Positions 22,448 to 32,328 of a stretch of 39,893 nt of DNA are shown one piece after another. Both the position numbers and the translations under genes were made by a program. Source of the DNA: an uncultured Clostridia bacterium (GTDB lineage: Bacteria; Bacillota; Clostridia; Lachnospirales; Bianqueaceae); NCBI GenBank assembly GCA_944376225.1, contig CALWBZ010000134.1:1-39893 (forward strand), written 5' to 3'. The notes under the pieces are model-generated. The model made no database searches. It saw only the letters and a program-made list of their open reading frames with translations, and was not told the DNA's origin. How positions within the stretch are numbered: the stretch's first letter is position 1; every line of letters begins with the position of its first letter.

Positions 22448-24076
22448 TTAGCCCATGGTCTCCGCCCAGACCTGCGCTCTTTCTTCACAAACCTCGTTTC
22501 CGTACAGGGTCATGAACTCGTCCACCAAGCTGTCGTAACGGCTGTCGAATTCATCCGGGCTGCACATGATCAGGATCGTAAACATCTCTTTATACTTATC
22601 CTGCATGGAGGTGGCATACTGGGCCTCAGACTGAACCGCTTTCTTGAAATACGGGAAGAACCAGGGATCCTGTCTAGAATCCGTCATCGCCATCTCGAAC
22701 TGGATGTCCGCCTGCTCGTTATTGCACGCGCTAGTCCAGTTCTTAAATGTAGCCTCCTGGCTGCCATACCATACGTCTTCCACGATAAAACGATACTCAT
22801 AATTGCTGTTCGCGGATAACTTATCCGGTCCGTCATAATCTTCATTAATGTGGAAAACGCCTTCCTCATCCACCGTATAATGGACACCTTCGTCTCCTAA
22901 GCTCAGTCGCATCAGGTTCTCCGGCACCAACAGCCAGTCGATGTACATGATCGCTTCCTTGGCGGATTCCGAGAATCCGGGAACCATGACAAACTTGCCG
23001 TAGGGCTGGTTCGAGAGTTTCGGATGTTTCCCTTCGGAGTTGGTGAAGGGATCGCAGGCCACGTAATAGGCGCCGTCCACGTTTTCAGCCATCGTATCGA
23101 AATAACTGCCGGGCTTGTATCCCGTCAAAAGGTTCTGGGTAAAGAAGCCCACATAGCCGTTCGTGATGTCCGAATACATCTTAGAACAATCCGTATCCAG
23201 GGCAAACTCCGGGCTGATCAGCCCTTCGTTATAGCACTGGTTCAGGAAACGCACTCCGTCTTTATATCCCGGATACAGGAAGGGGTAGGTCAACGTCAGA
23301 TCTTCCTGGGTCAGGGAAGGATCCACGAAGGAATACAGCATATTAAAGTATCCGAAGGATATCTCCTGCATGCCCATGCCGCAGGGCACGTTCTGCTCGC
23401 CCACGTTCCCCGGGTCTTCGTCCCGGAAGGCGATCATCGTGTCGTACCACTCTTCCGTGGTGGTGGGCACGGGGAGACCCAGCTTATCCAGCCAGTCGCC
23501 TCGGATCGAGGATCCTACGATGCCGGATACGGGACGGGGTGAGGGGATAACCATCTGCCGGCCGTCGAACACGCCGTATTCCATGGTCTCTTCACCAATG
23601 AAGGAAGAAAGCTGCTTCCCATACTCCGCCACGAGATCCGTCAGATCCGCTAGACCGCCCTGAGAAATATAATTCTGCACCACGTTGATGTCGTAGGTGT
23701 ATACGATGTCCGGCGCCTCTTTGCCCGCCATCCATACGTTCAGGGTTGTCACTTCCTCCCATCTGGGCATGGCCACCCATTCCAGCTCGATATTATTGGG
23801 CTCTCCGAATTCCTCCTGGATCCAGTCGCACCAGTAATTATCCCCTAAGGGGAGCTGTCCGTCCAGTCCCAGATCCCAGGCGAGGATGCTCAGGTGGGTC
23901 CGGTCTCCCGAGGGAGCCGTACTCTCTTCTTTCTCCGGCTGGCTCGTTTGGCTCGTCTGGCCCTGAGCGCTCGAGCTCTCCGGCGTGGAAGATGTGCCGC
24001 CGCCCTGGCTGCAGGCCAAGAGGGACATAACCATCAGTACGCAGAGTGCCCACGCGATCCACTTTTTCGTCTTCAT
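22448..24076 (-). CDS. Extracellular sugar-binding lipoprotein, system 2
   Basis: The 542-residue protein starts MKTKKWIAWALCVLMVMSLLAC with lipobox LLAC, then a Ser/Gln/Thr linker. The mature part resembles family 1 oligosaccharide-binding proteins (RGDWLDKLGLPVPTTTEEWY; repeated aromatic residues). It lies third, after the two permeases, with AAAGGAGG before ATG 24076. It is only distantly similar to the system 1 protein, so the two systems may bind different sugars. Confidence 0.92.
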   Translation of the reverse strand: MKTKKWIAWALCVLMVMSLLACSQGGGTSSTPESSSAQGQTSQTSQPEKEESTAPSGDRTHLSILAWDLGLDGQLPLGDNYWCDWIQEEFGEPNNIELEWVAMPRWEEVTTLNVWMAGKEAPDIVYTYDINVVQNYISQGGLADLTDLVAEYGKQLSSFIGEETMEYGVFDGRQMVIPSPRPVSGIVGSSIRGDWLDKLGLPVPTTTEEWYDTMIAFRDEDPGNVGEQNVPCGMGMQEISFGYFNMLYSFVDPSLTQEDLTLTYPFLYPGYKDGVRFLNQCYNEGLISPEFALDTDCSKMYSDITNGYVGFFTQNLLTGYKPGSYFDTMAENVDGAYYVACDPFTNSEGKHPKLSNQPYGKFVMVPGFSESAKEAIMYIDWLLVPENLMRLSLGDEGVHYTVDEEGVFHINEDYDGPDKLSANSNYEYRFIVEDVWYGSQEATFKNWTSACNNEQADIQFEMAMTDSRQDPWFFPYFKKAVQSEAQYATSMQDKYKEMFTILIMCSPDEFDSRYDSLVDEFMTLYGNEVCEERAQVWAETMG

Positions 24077-24129
24077 TTGAAAACCTCCTTTAATGATTTA
24101 TTCTCTAACCTGACTCCGTCAGGATGAGC

Positions 24130-25011
24130 TCATTCCTTGATGGCGCCAATCATCACGCCATGGACAAAATATTTTTGCAGCCAAGGATACACCAACATGA
24201 TCGGAAGCGTTGTAAATACGATGCTGGCCGCCTTGATCCCCTCTTCGGCCGTTCTTTGCTCCGCCAGCTGGGGGTTATTCATCATCGTCTGGCTGGAGAG
24301 CTGGCTGCTGTTGATGATCATGTTGATCTTCTGGGGCAGGGTGTAGAGCTCCTGCTTATTGATAAAGAACTTGGCGTCCTGAAATCCGTTCCACCGCGCC
24401 ACGGCGTAGAACAGGGCCAGGGTGGCCAGGACCGGTTTCGACAGAGGCAGCACGATGCGCAGAAGAATCATGAAATCATTGCATCCGTCGATCTGGGCCG
24501 CCTCCTGCAGTCCGGCGGGAATCGAATTCATGAAGAACGTCCGCAGGATGATCACGTTAAAGGTATTGATCCCACAGGGTATAATGATGCCCCACATGTT
24601 GTTGGTTAATCCCAGGGAGCTGACCAACAGATAGTCGGGGATGATGCCTCCGCTGAAGAACATGGTAAACAAGATGACCATCATGATCGCCCGATGGCCC
24701 TTGAGCCGCTTCTGGGACAGGGGATAGGCCGTCAGGATCGTGAGCCCCATGGCGATCAGCGTCTGCAGCACCGTGGTCTTCACACTCATCCAGAGGGCGG
24801 GCATGATCGTGGGGTCGCTGACCACATTCTCATAGGAAACCAGATCGAACTCCACCGGCCAGAAGAAGACCTCTCGGGAAAGCACCGCCCTCGTGGAGCT
24901 GAGGGACAGGGAAATAACATAGACGAAGGGAATCATGCATATGATCACGATGAGGGTCATGAGGATATAATTACATACATCGAATGTTTTTTCTTTCAAA
25001 CGTGTGTTCAT
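24130..25011 (-). CDS. Sugar ABC permease, LplC/AraQ type, system 2
   Basis: The 293-residue permease has six predicted helices and the EAA loop EAAQIDGCNDFMILLRIVLP. It ends PWLQKYFVHGVMIGAIKE, the usual family end. The ATG at 25011 is preferred because AAGGAGG lies 8 bases upstream; a GTG at 25020 would abut that site. It follows the LplB-type gene by about a dozen bases. Confidence 0.92.
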   Translation of the reverse strand: MNTRLKEKTFDVCNYILMTLIVIICMIPFVYVISLSLSSTRAVLSREVFFWPVEFDLVSYENVVSDPTIMPALWMSVKTTVLQTLIAMGLTILTAYPLSQKRLKGHRAIMMVILFTMFFSGGIIPDYLLVSSLGLTNNMWGIIIPCGINTFNVIILRTFFMNSIPAGLQEAAQIDGCNDFMILLRIVLPLSKPVLATLALFYAVARWNGFQDAKFFINKQELYTLPQKINMIINSSQLSSQTMMNNPQLAEQRTAEEGIKAASIVFTTLPIMLVYPWLQKYFVHGVMIGAIKE

Positions 25012-25024
25012 CACCTTCACCTCC

Positions 25025-25942
25025 TTAGAAGATGCCGCCGCCGTCTATCTTATTGGCGATCGTATTGGTCAGTACCAAAAGCACCATGCCGATGACGGAC
25101 TGGAACAGCCCCACGGCCGTGGCCAGGCTGAAATTGGAGGACTCCAGGCCCACCCGATATACATAGGTGCTGATTACATCGGAGAACTCCCGTACCATGG
25201 TATTACCCATCACGTAGGGACGCTCAAAACCGATACTGACCAAGGAACCCATGCGCAGGATCAGCATCATTACGATGGTGGGACGAATGCCGGGCAGGGT
25301 GATATGCCAGATCCGCTGGAAACGTCCCGCGCCGTCCACGGTGGCCGCCTCATACAGTTCCTGGTTGATCCCCGCGATGGCCGCGATAAAGAGAATCGAA
25401 TTCCACCCCGCGCTCTGCCATACGCCCACGCCGCAGTATGTAAACAGCCAGTGCCATTTCTCCGTTAGGAAGGGAACGCTCTCCCCACCCAGGCGGCGGA
25501 TGATGATGTTGATCAGTCCGCTCTCCGGGGCGAACAATTGCAGAGAGATGCCGCCGATGACCACCCAGGAGATAAAATAGGGCAGGTAGATGATCGTCTG
25601 GGAGATCCTCTTATAAAGGACTCCCCGCATCTCGGAAAGCATGATCGCTAAGATGATAGGCGCCGGGAAGCTGAACAACAGATCCAGGACGTTCAGCATC
25701 AGCGTATTGCGAAACACCCTATAGAACTCGTCCATGGCGAATATGCTTCTAAAATACTTGAGCCCCACCCATTCGCTTCCCATGACGCCCTTAAAGATGT
25801 TATAATCCTTAAAGGCGACGGTCACGCCGTACATGGGCGCGTATTTGAAGACGAGATAATAGGCCAGCGGCAAGATCAGCATGGCATATAGGATCCAATC
25901 CCGCTTGATATAATACCTGATTCTTCGTTTTCTTCCTCCCAT
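25025..25942 (-). CDS. Sugar ABC permease, LplB type, system 2
   Basis: The 305-residue permease starts with an Arg/Lys-rich cytoplasmic tail and has about six helices. It carries the EAA loop EAATVDGAGRFQRIWHITLP and the C-terminal TNTIANKIDGGGIF. It is first in the upstream transport operon, 83 bases or more from any recognised promoter. The ribosome binding site is GGAGGTGAAGAG. Confidence 0.92.
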   Translation of the reverse strand: MGGRKRRIRYYIKRDWILYAMLILPLAYYLVFKYAPMYGVTVAFKDYNIFKGVMGSEWVGLKYFRSIFAMDEFYRVFRNTLMLNVLDLLFSFPAPIILAIMLSEMRGVLYKRISQTIIYLPYFISWVVIGGISLQLFAPESGLINIIIRRLGGESVPFLTEKWHWLFTYCGVGVWQSAGWNSILFIAAIAGINQELYEAATVDGAGRFQRIWHITLPGIRPTIVMMLILRMGSLVSIGFERPYVMGNTMVREFSDVISTYVYRVGLESSNFSLATAVGLFQSVIGMVLLVLTNTIANKIDGGGIF

Positions 25943-26061
25943 CTCTTCACCTCCGTGATTTTGAATAAGTTTTTACATCGCTTTCGCTTATGACTCAACA
26001 CTATCACCATGTCTTTGTTCTTTCAATCCTCATATCTGCTTTTTCCCCTATCATATTTGAC

Positions 26062-26099
26062 AAAAAACGAGGCTTCCGGAAATCCGGCGCCTCGTTTTT
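26062..26099. terminator. Bidirectional-looking terminator after the AraC regulator gene
   Basis: ACGAGGC / GCCTCGT with an inner CCGGAAATCCGG is flanked by A- and T-runs on both sides. On the minus strand it is followed by six T's. It separates the regulator transcript from the permease operon, which must therefore have its own promoter in 25943-26061. Weak -35/-10 candidates exist there (TTGAAA-17-TAGTGT), consistent with activator dependence. Confidence 0.8.
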
Positions 26100-26118
26100 G
26101 CTCTTTTCGGACTTGTTT

Positions 26119-28401
26119 TTAGGAATTTCGCTCCTTCCGGTAAACCGCCGGACTCATCCCCACCAGCTTCTTGAAGGCCCGCAGGAAACTCTGATCGTTA
26201 TTATACCCCACTTCTTCGGCGATCTGGATCACCGACTTGTTGCTCTTTGTCAGGATTTTCTTCGCGTCCTGAATCCGCAGCTGATGTATGTAGTCGGAGG
26301 GGCTGATTCCCGCGTGATCCTTAAAGATCTTGCGCGTGTAAGAATAGCTGATCCCCAGGGCGTCGGCGATCTCTCCCGCGCCGATGTTCTCCCGGTAATG
26401 TTCTTTAATATACTCTAGGATCCGCGGGTAGAGCCCTTCTTCCTCCTCCTTCGCCGCGCCGAAGAGCGCGCACAGGCAGTCTCCGAATTCCTGTTCAAAC
26501 TCCTGCAAAGAGTATCCCTGGACGCTAAAGATCTTATGGATCCTGCGGCTGTATTCCATCACCTGTTCCTCGTCCCCCACCCGTTCCGACAGTTTCCGCA
26601 GAATCGTTCCCGTCAGCTGATGCAGCATGAGAACCGCGTGTTCCACCGTCAGGTCGGGCATCTGCCGGATCTTCTGACAATAGTTTTCCACCGCTTTTCG
26701 GATCCATCCCTCGCTGCCGCCGTCCAGGCTTTCCATGAGTTCTTTTTCTTCCTCCGCGGGATACGCGCACTCTTCCGTCTTCTCCATAGGTAACTCCTCC
26801 TCCGTGATCACCGAACCCCAGCCCCGGAAGAATACCCGTCCGGAGGCCCGCAGCGCCTTTTCACCAGCCGCTATGGCTTCCCGCAGATCCCCGTAGGCTT
26901 TGGTCAACCCTGCCGCCATGTGGATCTGAAAATTTTCCTGTACATATTGAATATACCGATGCAAGAGGGAACATAATTCCTCTTTTTCTCCTCCCAGAAG
27001 GAGCAGATACATTCCCCGCTTTCCCACGTATGCCTCTCGCCCCTCCAAAGCTCCTTCCTGGAGCATCTGCATCAGGAGCTGACTCAGGAGGTCACGGAAA
27101 TAGCAGCGTTCTTCCCGCTCCATCTTTCCCCAGCGTTCGTCTTGCAGATAGAAACGCAGATAGGCCACTCGGATCTTTTTTCCCGCCGTCTGCCTCCCCA
27201 GGCCCTCGGGGATTTCCTGGGGATTGTATCCGTTAATAATCCCCGTGTGCAGCCAAGCTTCTTCCTGCTTGTTTTCCCCTTCCGCCTGGTTCTTTTTCAG
27301 GCGTTCGCCCTCCTGCTTCATGTTGGCGATGGCCCGCTTGAGAAGGGCCAGGTCTCCGCCGTTTCCCGAGAAGGGTTCGCCCTTTAGGATCTCATCCGAC
27401 AGCTGTTTGACCGGATTATATAAATACCGGCTAAGCCCATAGGCCCCCAAAAGCCCCGCCGCCAAGATCCCCGCAAGGACCAAGAGGAGCCCGTTCATAT
27501 AAGTCTCAGTCAGCGTGTTCATGGTTTCCACGGAACTCACGTCCACAAAGAGCCAATCTTCAAAGTCGGAACGATACCAGGAGACCAGCATCATCTCCCC
27601 GCCGATATCCGTCGTAAAGTATCCCGCCGCCGCGGGCTCCTGCAAGATCCTATGGATATGAGCCTCGCCGGATAGATCGGCTCCCATATATTCTCTCCTG
27701 GGATCGCACAGTACCCGGCCGCCTTCATCGATCACCTGCACATATTCCTGTCCGCCGTCATAACCCGCGTTGAGCCTGGAAGCAAGCTCCATCGCGTCCA
27801 CGTTATAAATCAGCGCTCCGGAGAGTCCCGGCGTGGTAAAGGAGGACAGCCGGTAGATATAGGTCATCACATAATCCCCCTCGTCCTTTCCCGTGGGGCT
27901 ATGCAGGGACTGTACCTTTCGCGCCGACATCCAGGCGCTGTTATCCAGACTGTTTCGTTCCTCATAACATGCCAGCCATTCCTGATCCAGGAAACTCTCG
28001 AGACGATAACACCCGTTATAGGAGGTCACCACATAGCCCGGCTCCTCCAGATAGAGGTACATGGATAGGAGCATGGGATTGGTCCGGTTCGCCGCCGACA
28101 ACCTGGCCTGGGCTTCCCGCAGGTCTCCGATGGCCACGGATTTCCCGCTCATCCCACTCTGGGCAAAGATCTGGGACAGGTTCAGCGCGTCCCGTTTGAG
28201 GGTAACCGTCAGTTCCTGCATGTATTCCTCCAGACGAACCTGATTGCTCTGTCTCGCGTCGCCGATTCTTTCCTCTGCGTATCGCTGCATGTTTTTATCG
28301 AAGGCGATCCCGCACAAGGCCATGAGAACCGCGACAAGCAAAGCCAGCGTCACAAAAATCTTCGTGAAAAACGTATATTGTAGTCTTTTTCGCGATCTCA
28401 T
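26119..28401 (-). CDS. Membrane-anchored AraC-family sensor regulator
   Basis: The 760-residue protein has a membrane helix at about 17-38, an extracytoplasmic sensor region (about 40-300) and a second helix (about 310-330). A linker and cytoplasmic region follow, then an AraC DNA-binding domain (about 660-758) with both helix-turn-helix units (ADALGISYSYTRKIFKDHAG and AEEVGYNNDQSFLRAFKKLV). This architecture is common beside LplABC-type sugar transporters in Firmicutes, where it activates the neighbouring operon in response to an external sugar. The ATG at 28401 has GGAGGG 6 bases upstream; a TTG at 28407 abuts that site. It is directly upstream of system 2. Confidence 0.92.
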   Translation of the reverse strand: MRSRKRLQYTFFTKIFVTLALLVAVLMALCGIAFDKNMQRYAEERIGDARQSNQVRLEEYMQELTVTLKRDALNLSQIFAQSGMSGKSVAIGDLREAQARLSAANRTNPMLLSMYLYLEEPGYVVTSYNGCYRLESFLDQEWLACYEERNSLDNSAWMSARKVQSLHSPTGKDEGDYVMTYIYRLSSFTTPGLSGALIYNVDAMELASRLNAGYDGGQEYVQVIDEGGRVLCDPRREYMGADLSGEAHIHRILQEPAAAGYFTTDIGGEMMLVSWYRSDFEDWLFVDVSSVETMNTLTETYMNGLLLVLAGILAAGLLGAYGLSRYLYNPVKQLSDEILKGEPFSGNGGDLALLKRAIANMKQEGERLKKNQAEGENKQEEAWLHTGIINGYNPQEIPEGLGRQTAGKKIRVAYLRFYLQDERWGKMEREERCYFRDLLSQLLMQMLQEGALEGREAYVGKRGMYLLLLGGEKEELCSLLHRYIQYVQENFQIHMAAGLTKAYGDLREAIAAGEKALRASGRVFFRGWGSVITEEELPMEKTEECAYPAEEEKELMESLDGGSEGWIRKAVENYCQKIRQMPDLTVEHAVLMLHQLTGTILRKLSERVGDEEQVMEYSRRIHKIFSVQGYSLQEFEQEFGDCLCALFGAAKEEEEGLYPRILEYIKEHYRENIGAGEIADALGISYSYTRKIFKDHAGISPSDYIHQLRIQDAKKILTKSNKSVIQIAEEVGYNNDQSFLRAFKKLVGMSPAVYRKERNS

Positions 28402-28419
28402 ACTCAACCCTCCAAAAAG

Positions 28420-28425
28420 ATTATA
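28420..28425 (-). promoter_or_regulatory. -10 element of the AraC regulator promoter
   Basis: TATAAT is present on the minus strand, 12 bases before the ribosome binding site. The best -35 (TTGTGG) is 19 bases upstream, so the promoter is probably modest. Confidence 0.5.
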
Positions 28426-28509
28426 CCTTATTCTATCCTATTTTCCACAAAAAATCAACTCCCTTGTTTTTATTTTTCATGCAGTATTCGACGGTCTATG
28501 GAAGCAAAC

Positions 28510-28562
28510 AAAAAAGAGCGACGGCAAGGTCGCTAAAAATCGCGACGAACCGACGCTCTTCC
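28510..28562 (-). terminator. Terminator after the lipoprotein gene
   Basis: On the minus strand AAGAGCGTCGG pairs with CCGTCGCTCTT (one mismatch), with an inner GTCGC/GCGAC stem, followed by six T's. It ends the yebC-ileS-lipoprotein transcript. Confidence 0.85.
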
Positions 28563-28574
28563 CTTATTGGTCTA

Positions 28575-29183
28575 TTATTCTAACCAGGAGAGTCCCGTTA
28601 GGATCTGGGCGAGGGCCTTCCCCTCGCTATCCGCCTGGCTGTCCACATATTGGAATTGATACAGGCGGTCTCCGTGTCCCATGAGTCCCGTCTGGACGAT
28701 CACGGTGTCCCTGTCTTCCATCGTAAACCGGCAAGAGAAGGCCATCACCGTATGGTTCCCGTACCGAACGACCTGGGGACCGGAAATCACCGAGGCGGAC
28801 ATCCCCGCCAGGAGGAAGGAGTTTTTCAGGTCGTCAAACATCTCCGCCTGTTCCTCCAGCATGGAATCCGTCACGTTGGAGGACATCTGGAGATAGGAGA
28901 TCGCCAGGTAGTTCCTGGAACCGTCCGTCCACTGGGGGCCCGCGATGCACCCCACCCACTCCACGTGATTGTCCGTCTCCAACAGGGAGAAGGGCTCCGA
29001 CGCCGCGTTCTCAAAAGAAGAAACGTCCGCCGCCGTCCATCCTGCCTCACAGGGGAAGGTCATGCTGCCCACCGCGTAAGTAGGCCAATTCTCCGGCGCC
29101 TTCTCGCTCGCGTCCGAATAGGAGCAAGCAAAAAGGCCAAGTCCCCATACCAGGATCAGAAACCATGCCATCATCTTTTTCAT
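28575..29183 (-). CDS. Lipoprotein of unknown function downstream of ileS
   Basis: The 202-residue product starts MKKMMAWFLILVWGLGLFAC, a signal peptide with lipobox LFAC. No known domain was recognised in the mature part, which contains a stretch around GNHTVMAFSCRFTMEDRDTV resembling small stress-response lipoproteins. The ATG at 29183 is 20 bases past the ileS stop with a GGGGAAGG ribosome binding site and no promoter of its own, so it is likely read through from the T-box transcript. A surface lipoprotein in a tRNA-synthetase operon is unexpected. Confidence 0.78.
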   Translation of the reverse strand: MKKMMAWFLILVWGLGLFACSYSDASEKAPENWPTYAVGSMTFPCEAGWTAADVSSFENAASEPFSLLETDNHVEWVGCIAGPQWTDGSRNYLAISYLQMSSNVTDSMLEEQAEMFDDLKNSFLLAGMSASVISGPQVVRYGNHTVMAFSCRFTMEDRDTVIVQTGLMGHGDRLYQFQYVDSQADSEGKALAQILTGLSWLE

Positions 29184-29203
29184 GCCAGCCTTCCCCCTCG
29201 CGT

Positions 29204-32200
29204 TTATACTCGTTTCACGGCAAAGGATACCTTCTCGCCGTTCACGTTCCATTCCTTCTCATAGGCGCCCTCGAAGGATCCGCCCTTGCCGACGTGATCC
29301 GCCAGCACGTCCTTAGCGATCGCCGCCTCGTTGGCCAGAATCCGTTTCTCGGCGGCCTCGCTGCCCCAATAGGCCACCTGAATATGATCCGTCACCTCGA
29401 ATCCGGCTTCCTTACGCATGGTCTGGAGCTTGCTGATGACCTCGCGCACGAAGCCTTCTTCCAGGAGTTCCGGGCTCAGGTTGGTGTCGAGCACCACCGT
29501 CAGCTCGCCTTCCGTCTCCGCCATGAAGCCGCTCTTCTGGGTGGACTCGATGAGAAGATCCTCCTCGGAAAGTTCCACCGTCGTCTGATCGAACTCCATG
29601 GTCAGGGGCTTACCGCTTCGCAGCGTATCCATGGCCTCGTTGCCGTCCAGTTCTCCGAGAGCCGCGCGGATCTTCCCTAGGAGTTTTCCGTACTTGGGCC
29701 CCACGGTACGCAGCTGAGGCTTAAAGATGTAGGTCGTGAAATCCCGCACGTCCTGAGTAAAGACGATCTCCTTCACGTTCAGCTCGTCGCGGATCACCGC
29801 CGCGTACTCCTCCGAAAGAGCCTCCTTCGGAGCCTTCACATACATCCGGCCGATGGGCTGACGGTTCTTGATGGCCGCGTTGTTGCGGCAGGCGCGGCCC
29901 GCCACCACGATCTCGAGCACTTCTTCCATGGCGTCTTCCAGAGCCGGATCGATCCTGCTCTCACAGCACACAGGATAGTCGCATAGGTGTACGCTTTCCG
30001 GCGCCGCCGGGTCGAATCCCGCCACCAGGTTCTGATAGATCTCCTCCGACATGAAGGGGATCATGGGGGCGGCCAGCTTCGCCACCGTCACCAGCGCTTC
30101 TCTAAGGGTCATATAGGCGTTGATCTTATCCGGGGTCATCTCCTTGCCCCAGTAACGCTCCCGTCCCCGGCGCACATACCAGTTGCTCATCTCATCCACG
30201 AAGACCTCCAGCGCCTTGGCCGCCTCGGTGATACGGTAGTTTTCGAGATGGGAATCCACCGTGCGAACGAGGGTGTTCAGCCTGGACAGGAGCCAGCGGT
30301 CCATGATGGACAGTTCTTCTTCCACAAGCCGGTGCTCCGCGGGATTAAACTGATCGATCTCCGCGTACAGCACGTAGAAGGCATAGGTATTCCACAGCGT
30401 GCCCAGGAACTTACGCTGACACTCCGTCACCGCCCCCTCATAGAACCGGCTGGGCAGCCAGGGCGCGCTGTTGGTATAGAAATACCAACGCACGGCGTCC
30501 GCGCCGAACTTCTCGAGCATCTCCATGGGATCCACCGCGTTGCCTTTGGACTTGCTCATCTTCTGTCCGTTCTCGTCCTGTACGAGACCCAGCACGATGA
30601 CATTCTTATAAGGAGCCTTATCAAACAGCACCGTGGAGATCGCCATCAGCGTATAGAACCATCCTCTGGTCTGATCCACCGCCTCGCTGATGAAATCCGC
30701 CGGGAAATGTTCCTCGAACATCTCCTTATTCTCAAAGGGATAGTGCCACTGGGCAAAGGGCATGGAACCGGAATCGAACCAGCAGTCGATGACATTGGGC
30801 ACCCGCTTCATGCTCTTACCGCACTTGGGACAAGTAAGATAAACCTGATCCACGAAGGGACGGTGCAGCTCGATATCATCGGGCACGTTCTGCCCCTTCT
30901 CCTTGAGTTCGGCGATGCTGCCCACGGCTTCTCTGTGGCCGCACTCGCACTCCCAGATATTGAGGGGCGTCCCCCAATAGCGATCCCGGGACAAGCCCCA
31001 ATCCACCACGTTTTCCAGCCAGTCGCCGAAGCGGCGCTCGCCGATGGATTTGGGAATCCAGTTGACGGTCTTATTGTTGGCCACCAGTCGGTCGCGCACC
31101 TTGGTCATGGCGATGAACCAGGTATCCTTGGCATAATACAGGAGGGGCGTGCCGCAGCGCCAGCAATGGGGATAGGAGTGGGTATAGCGGGCGGTCTTAT
31201 ACAGAAGACCGTTGTCCCTCAGCCACTGGATGATGGCGGGATCCGCCTTCTTGACAAAAGTGCCGTCCCAGAAGGTGCCGCCGGAAAGATTTCCTTGGGC
31301 GTCCACCATCTGTACGAAGGGCAGGTCGTACCGATGCCCCACCTTGGAGTCGTCCTCACCGAAGGCCGGCGCGATGTGTACGATTCCCGTACCCTCTCCC
31401 AGGGTGACATAATCCGCCCAGGTCACATACCAGGCCTTTTTCTCCGCCTTCGCGAAGGGGAAGAGGGGCTCGTACTCCATATACTCCAGGTCCTTGCCCT
31501 TATAGCGATCTAAGACCTCGTAATCTCCGCCCAGCACGGCCTCCGCCATGCCTTCCGCCAGGTAATACACCGTATCGTTCTGCCTTACCTTGACATACTC
31601 CAGGTCGGGATGTACGCAGAGAGCCACGTTGGAGGGCAGCGTCCAGGGCGTCGTGGTCCAGGCCAGGAAATAAGCGTTCTCTTCATTCTTGACCTTGAAC
31701 CGCACATACACGGTCTCCTCTTCCACTTCCTTATAACCCTGGGCCACCTCGTGGCTGGCCAGGGAGGTAACGCAGCGCGGGCAGTAGGGAACGATCTTGT
31801 GCCCTTTATACAAAAGGCCCTCGTCCCACATCTTCTTCAGCGCCCACCACATGGACTCGATATAGTTGTTGTCGTAGGTGATGTAGGGATCCTTCATGTC
31901 CGCCCAGAAGCCCACCTTGTCGGAAAACTCCTCCCACATGCCCTTATAGGTCCATACGCTTTCCTTACACTTTTCGATGAAGGGTTCGATGCCGTAGGTC
32001 TCGATCTGGTCCTTGCCGTTCAGCCCCAGCTGCTTTTCTACTTCCAGCTCCACGGGCAGTCCGTGGGTGTCCCAACCGGCCTTACGCACCACCTGATACC
32101 CCTTCATCGTACGATATCTGGGGATCAGATCCTTGATGGCTCGGGTCAGCACGTGGCCGATATGGGGCCGGCCGTTTGCCGTCGGAGGCCCGTCGTAAAA

Positions 32201-32326
32201 GGTATAGGAAGGCGCGCCTTCCCGCGTCTTCACACTCTTCTCAAATACATTCCGTTCCTTCCAGAAATCCAGGACTTCCGCTTCCCGCTCCACAAAATTC
32301 AGGTCTGTCGAAACTTTCTTATACAT
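29204..32326 (-). CDS. ileS: Isoleucyl-tRNA synthetase, type 2-like
   Basis: The 1040-residue class I synthetase attaches Ile to tRNA-Ile. The HIGH motif appears as RPHIGHVLTRAIKD (near residue 55) and KMSKS as QKMSKSKGNAVDP (589-593). CP1 editing and zinc-like CxxC clusters (CPRC, CECG, CPKC) are visible between them. The length, the HIGHVLTRAIKD context and the absence of the C-terminal zinc finger of ordinary bacterial IleRS point to the eukaryote-like type 2 enzyme, which is typically less sensitive to mupirocin. It starts 2 bases after yebC and is under the T-box at 33098-33348. Confidence 0.97.
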   Translation of the reverse strand: MYKKVSTDLNFVEREAEVLDFWKERNVFEKSVKTREGAPSYTFYDGPPTANGRPHIGHVLTRAIKDLIPRYRTMKGYQVVRKAGWDTHGLPVELEVEKQLGLNGKDQIETYGIEPFIEKCKESVWTYKGMWEEFSDKVGFWADMKDPYITYDNNYIESMWWALKKMWDEGLLYKGHKIVPYCPRCVTSLASHEVAQGYKEVEEETVYVRFKVKNEENAYFLAWTTTPWTLPSNVALCVHPDLEYVKVRQNDTVYYLAEGMAEAVLGGDYEVLDRYKGKDLEYMEYEPLFPFAKAEKKAWYVTWADYVTLGEGTGIVHIAPAFGEDDSKVGHRYDLPFVQMVDAQGNLSGGTFWDGTFVKKADPAIIQWLRDNGLLYKTARYTHSYPHCWRCGTPLLYYAKDTWFIAMTKVRDRLVANNKTVNWIPKSIGERRFGDWLENVVDWGLSRDRYWGTPLNIWECECGHREAVGSIAELKEKGQNVPDDIELHRPFVDQVYLTCPKCGKSMKRVPNVIDCWFDSGSMPFAQWHYPFENKEMFEEHFPADFISEAVDQTRGWFYTLMAISTVLFDKAPYKNVIVLGLVQDENGQKMSKSKGNAVDPMEMLEKFGADAVRWYFYTNSAPWLPSRFYEGAVTECQRKFLGTLWNTYAFYVLYAEIDQFNPAEHRLVEEELSIMDRWLLSRLNTLVRTVDSHLENYRITEAAKALEVFVDEMSNWYVRRGRERYWGKEMTPDKINAYMTLREALVTVAKLAAPMIPFMSEEIYQNLVAGFDPAAPESVHLCDYPVCCESRIDPALEDAMEEVLEIVVAGRACRNNAAIKNRQPIGRMYVKAPKEALSEEYAAVIRDELNVKEIVFTQDVRDFTTYIFKPQLRTVGPKYGKLLGKIRAALGELDGNEAMDTLRSGKPLTMEFDQTTVELSEEDLLIESTQKSGFMAETEGELTVVLDTNLSPELLEEGFVREVISKLQTMRKEAGFEVTDHIQVAYWGSEAAEKRILANEAAIAKDVLADHVGKGGSFEGAYEKEWNVNGEKVSFAVKRV

Positions 32327-32328
32327 GT

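Noticed and set aside
29987-31513. Long plus-strand open frame (508 codons) opposite ileS
   Set aside because: It is antisense to conserved synthetase motifs, has no ribosome binding site, and its composition is that of a shadow frame.
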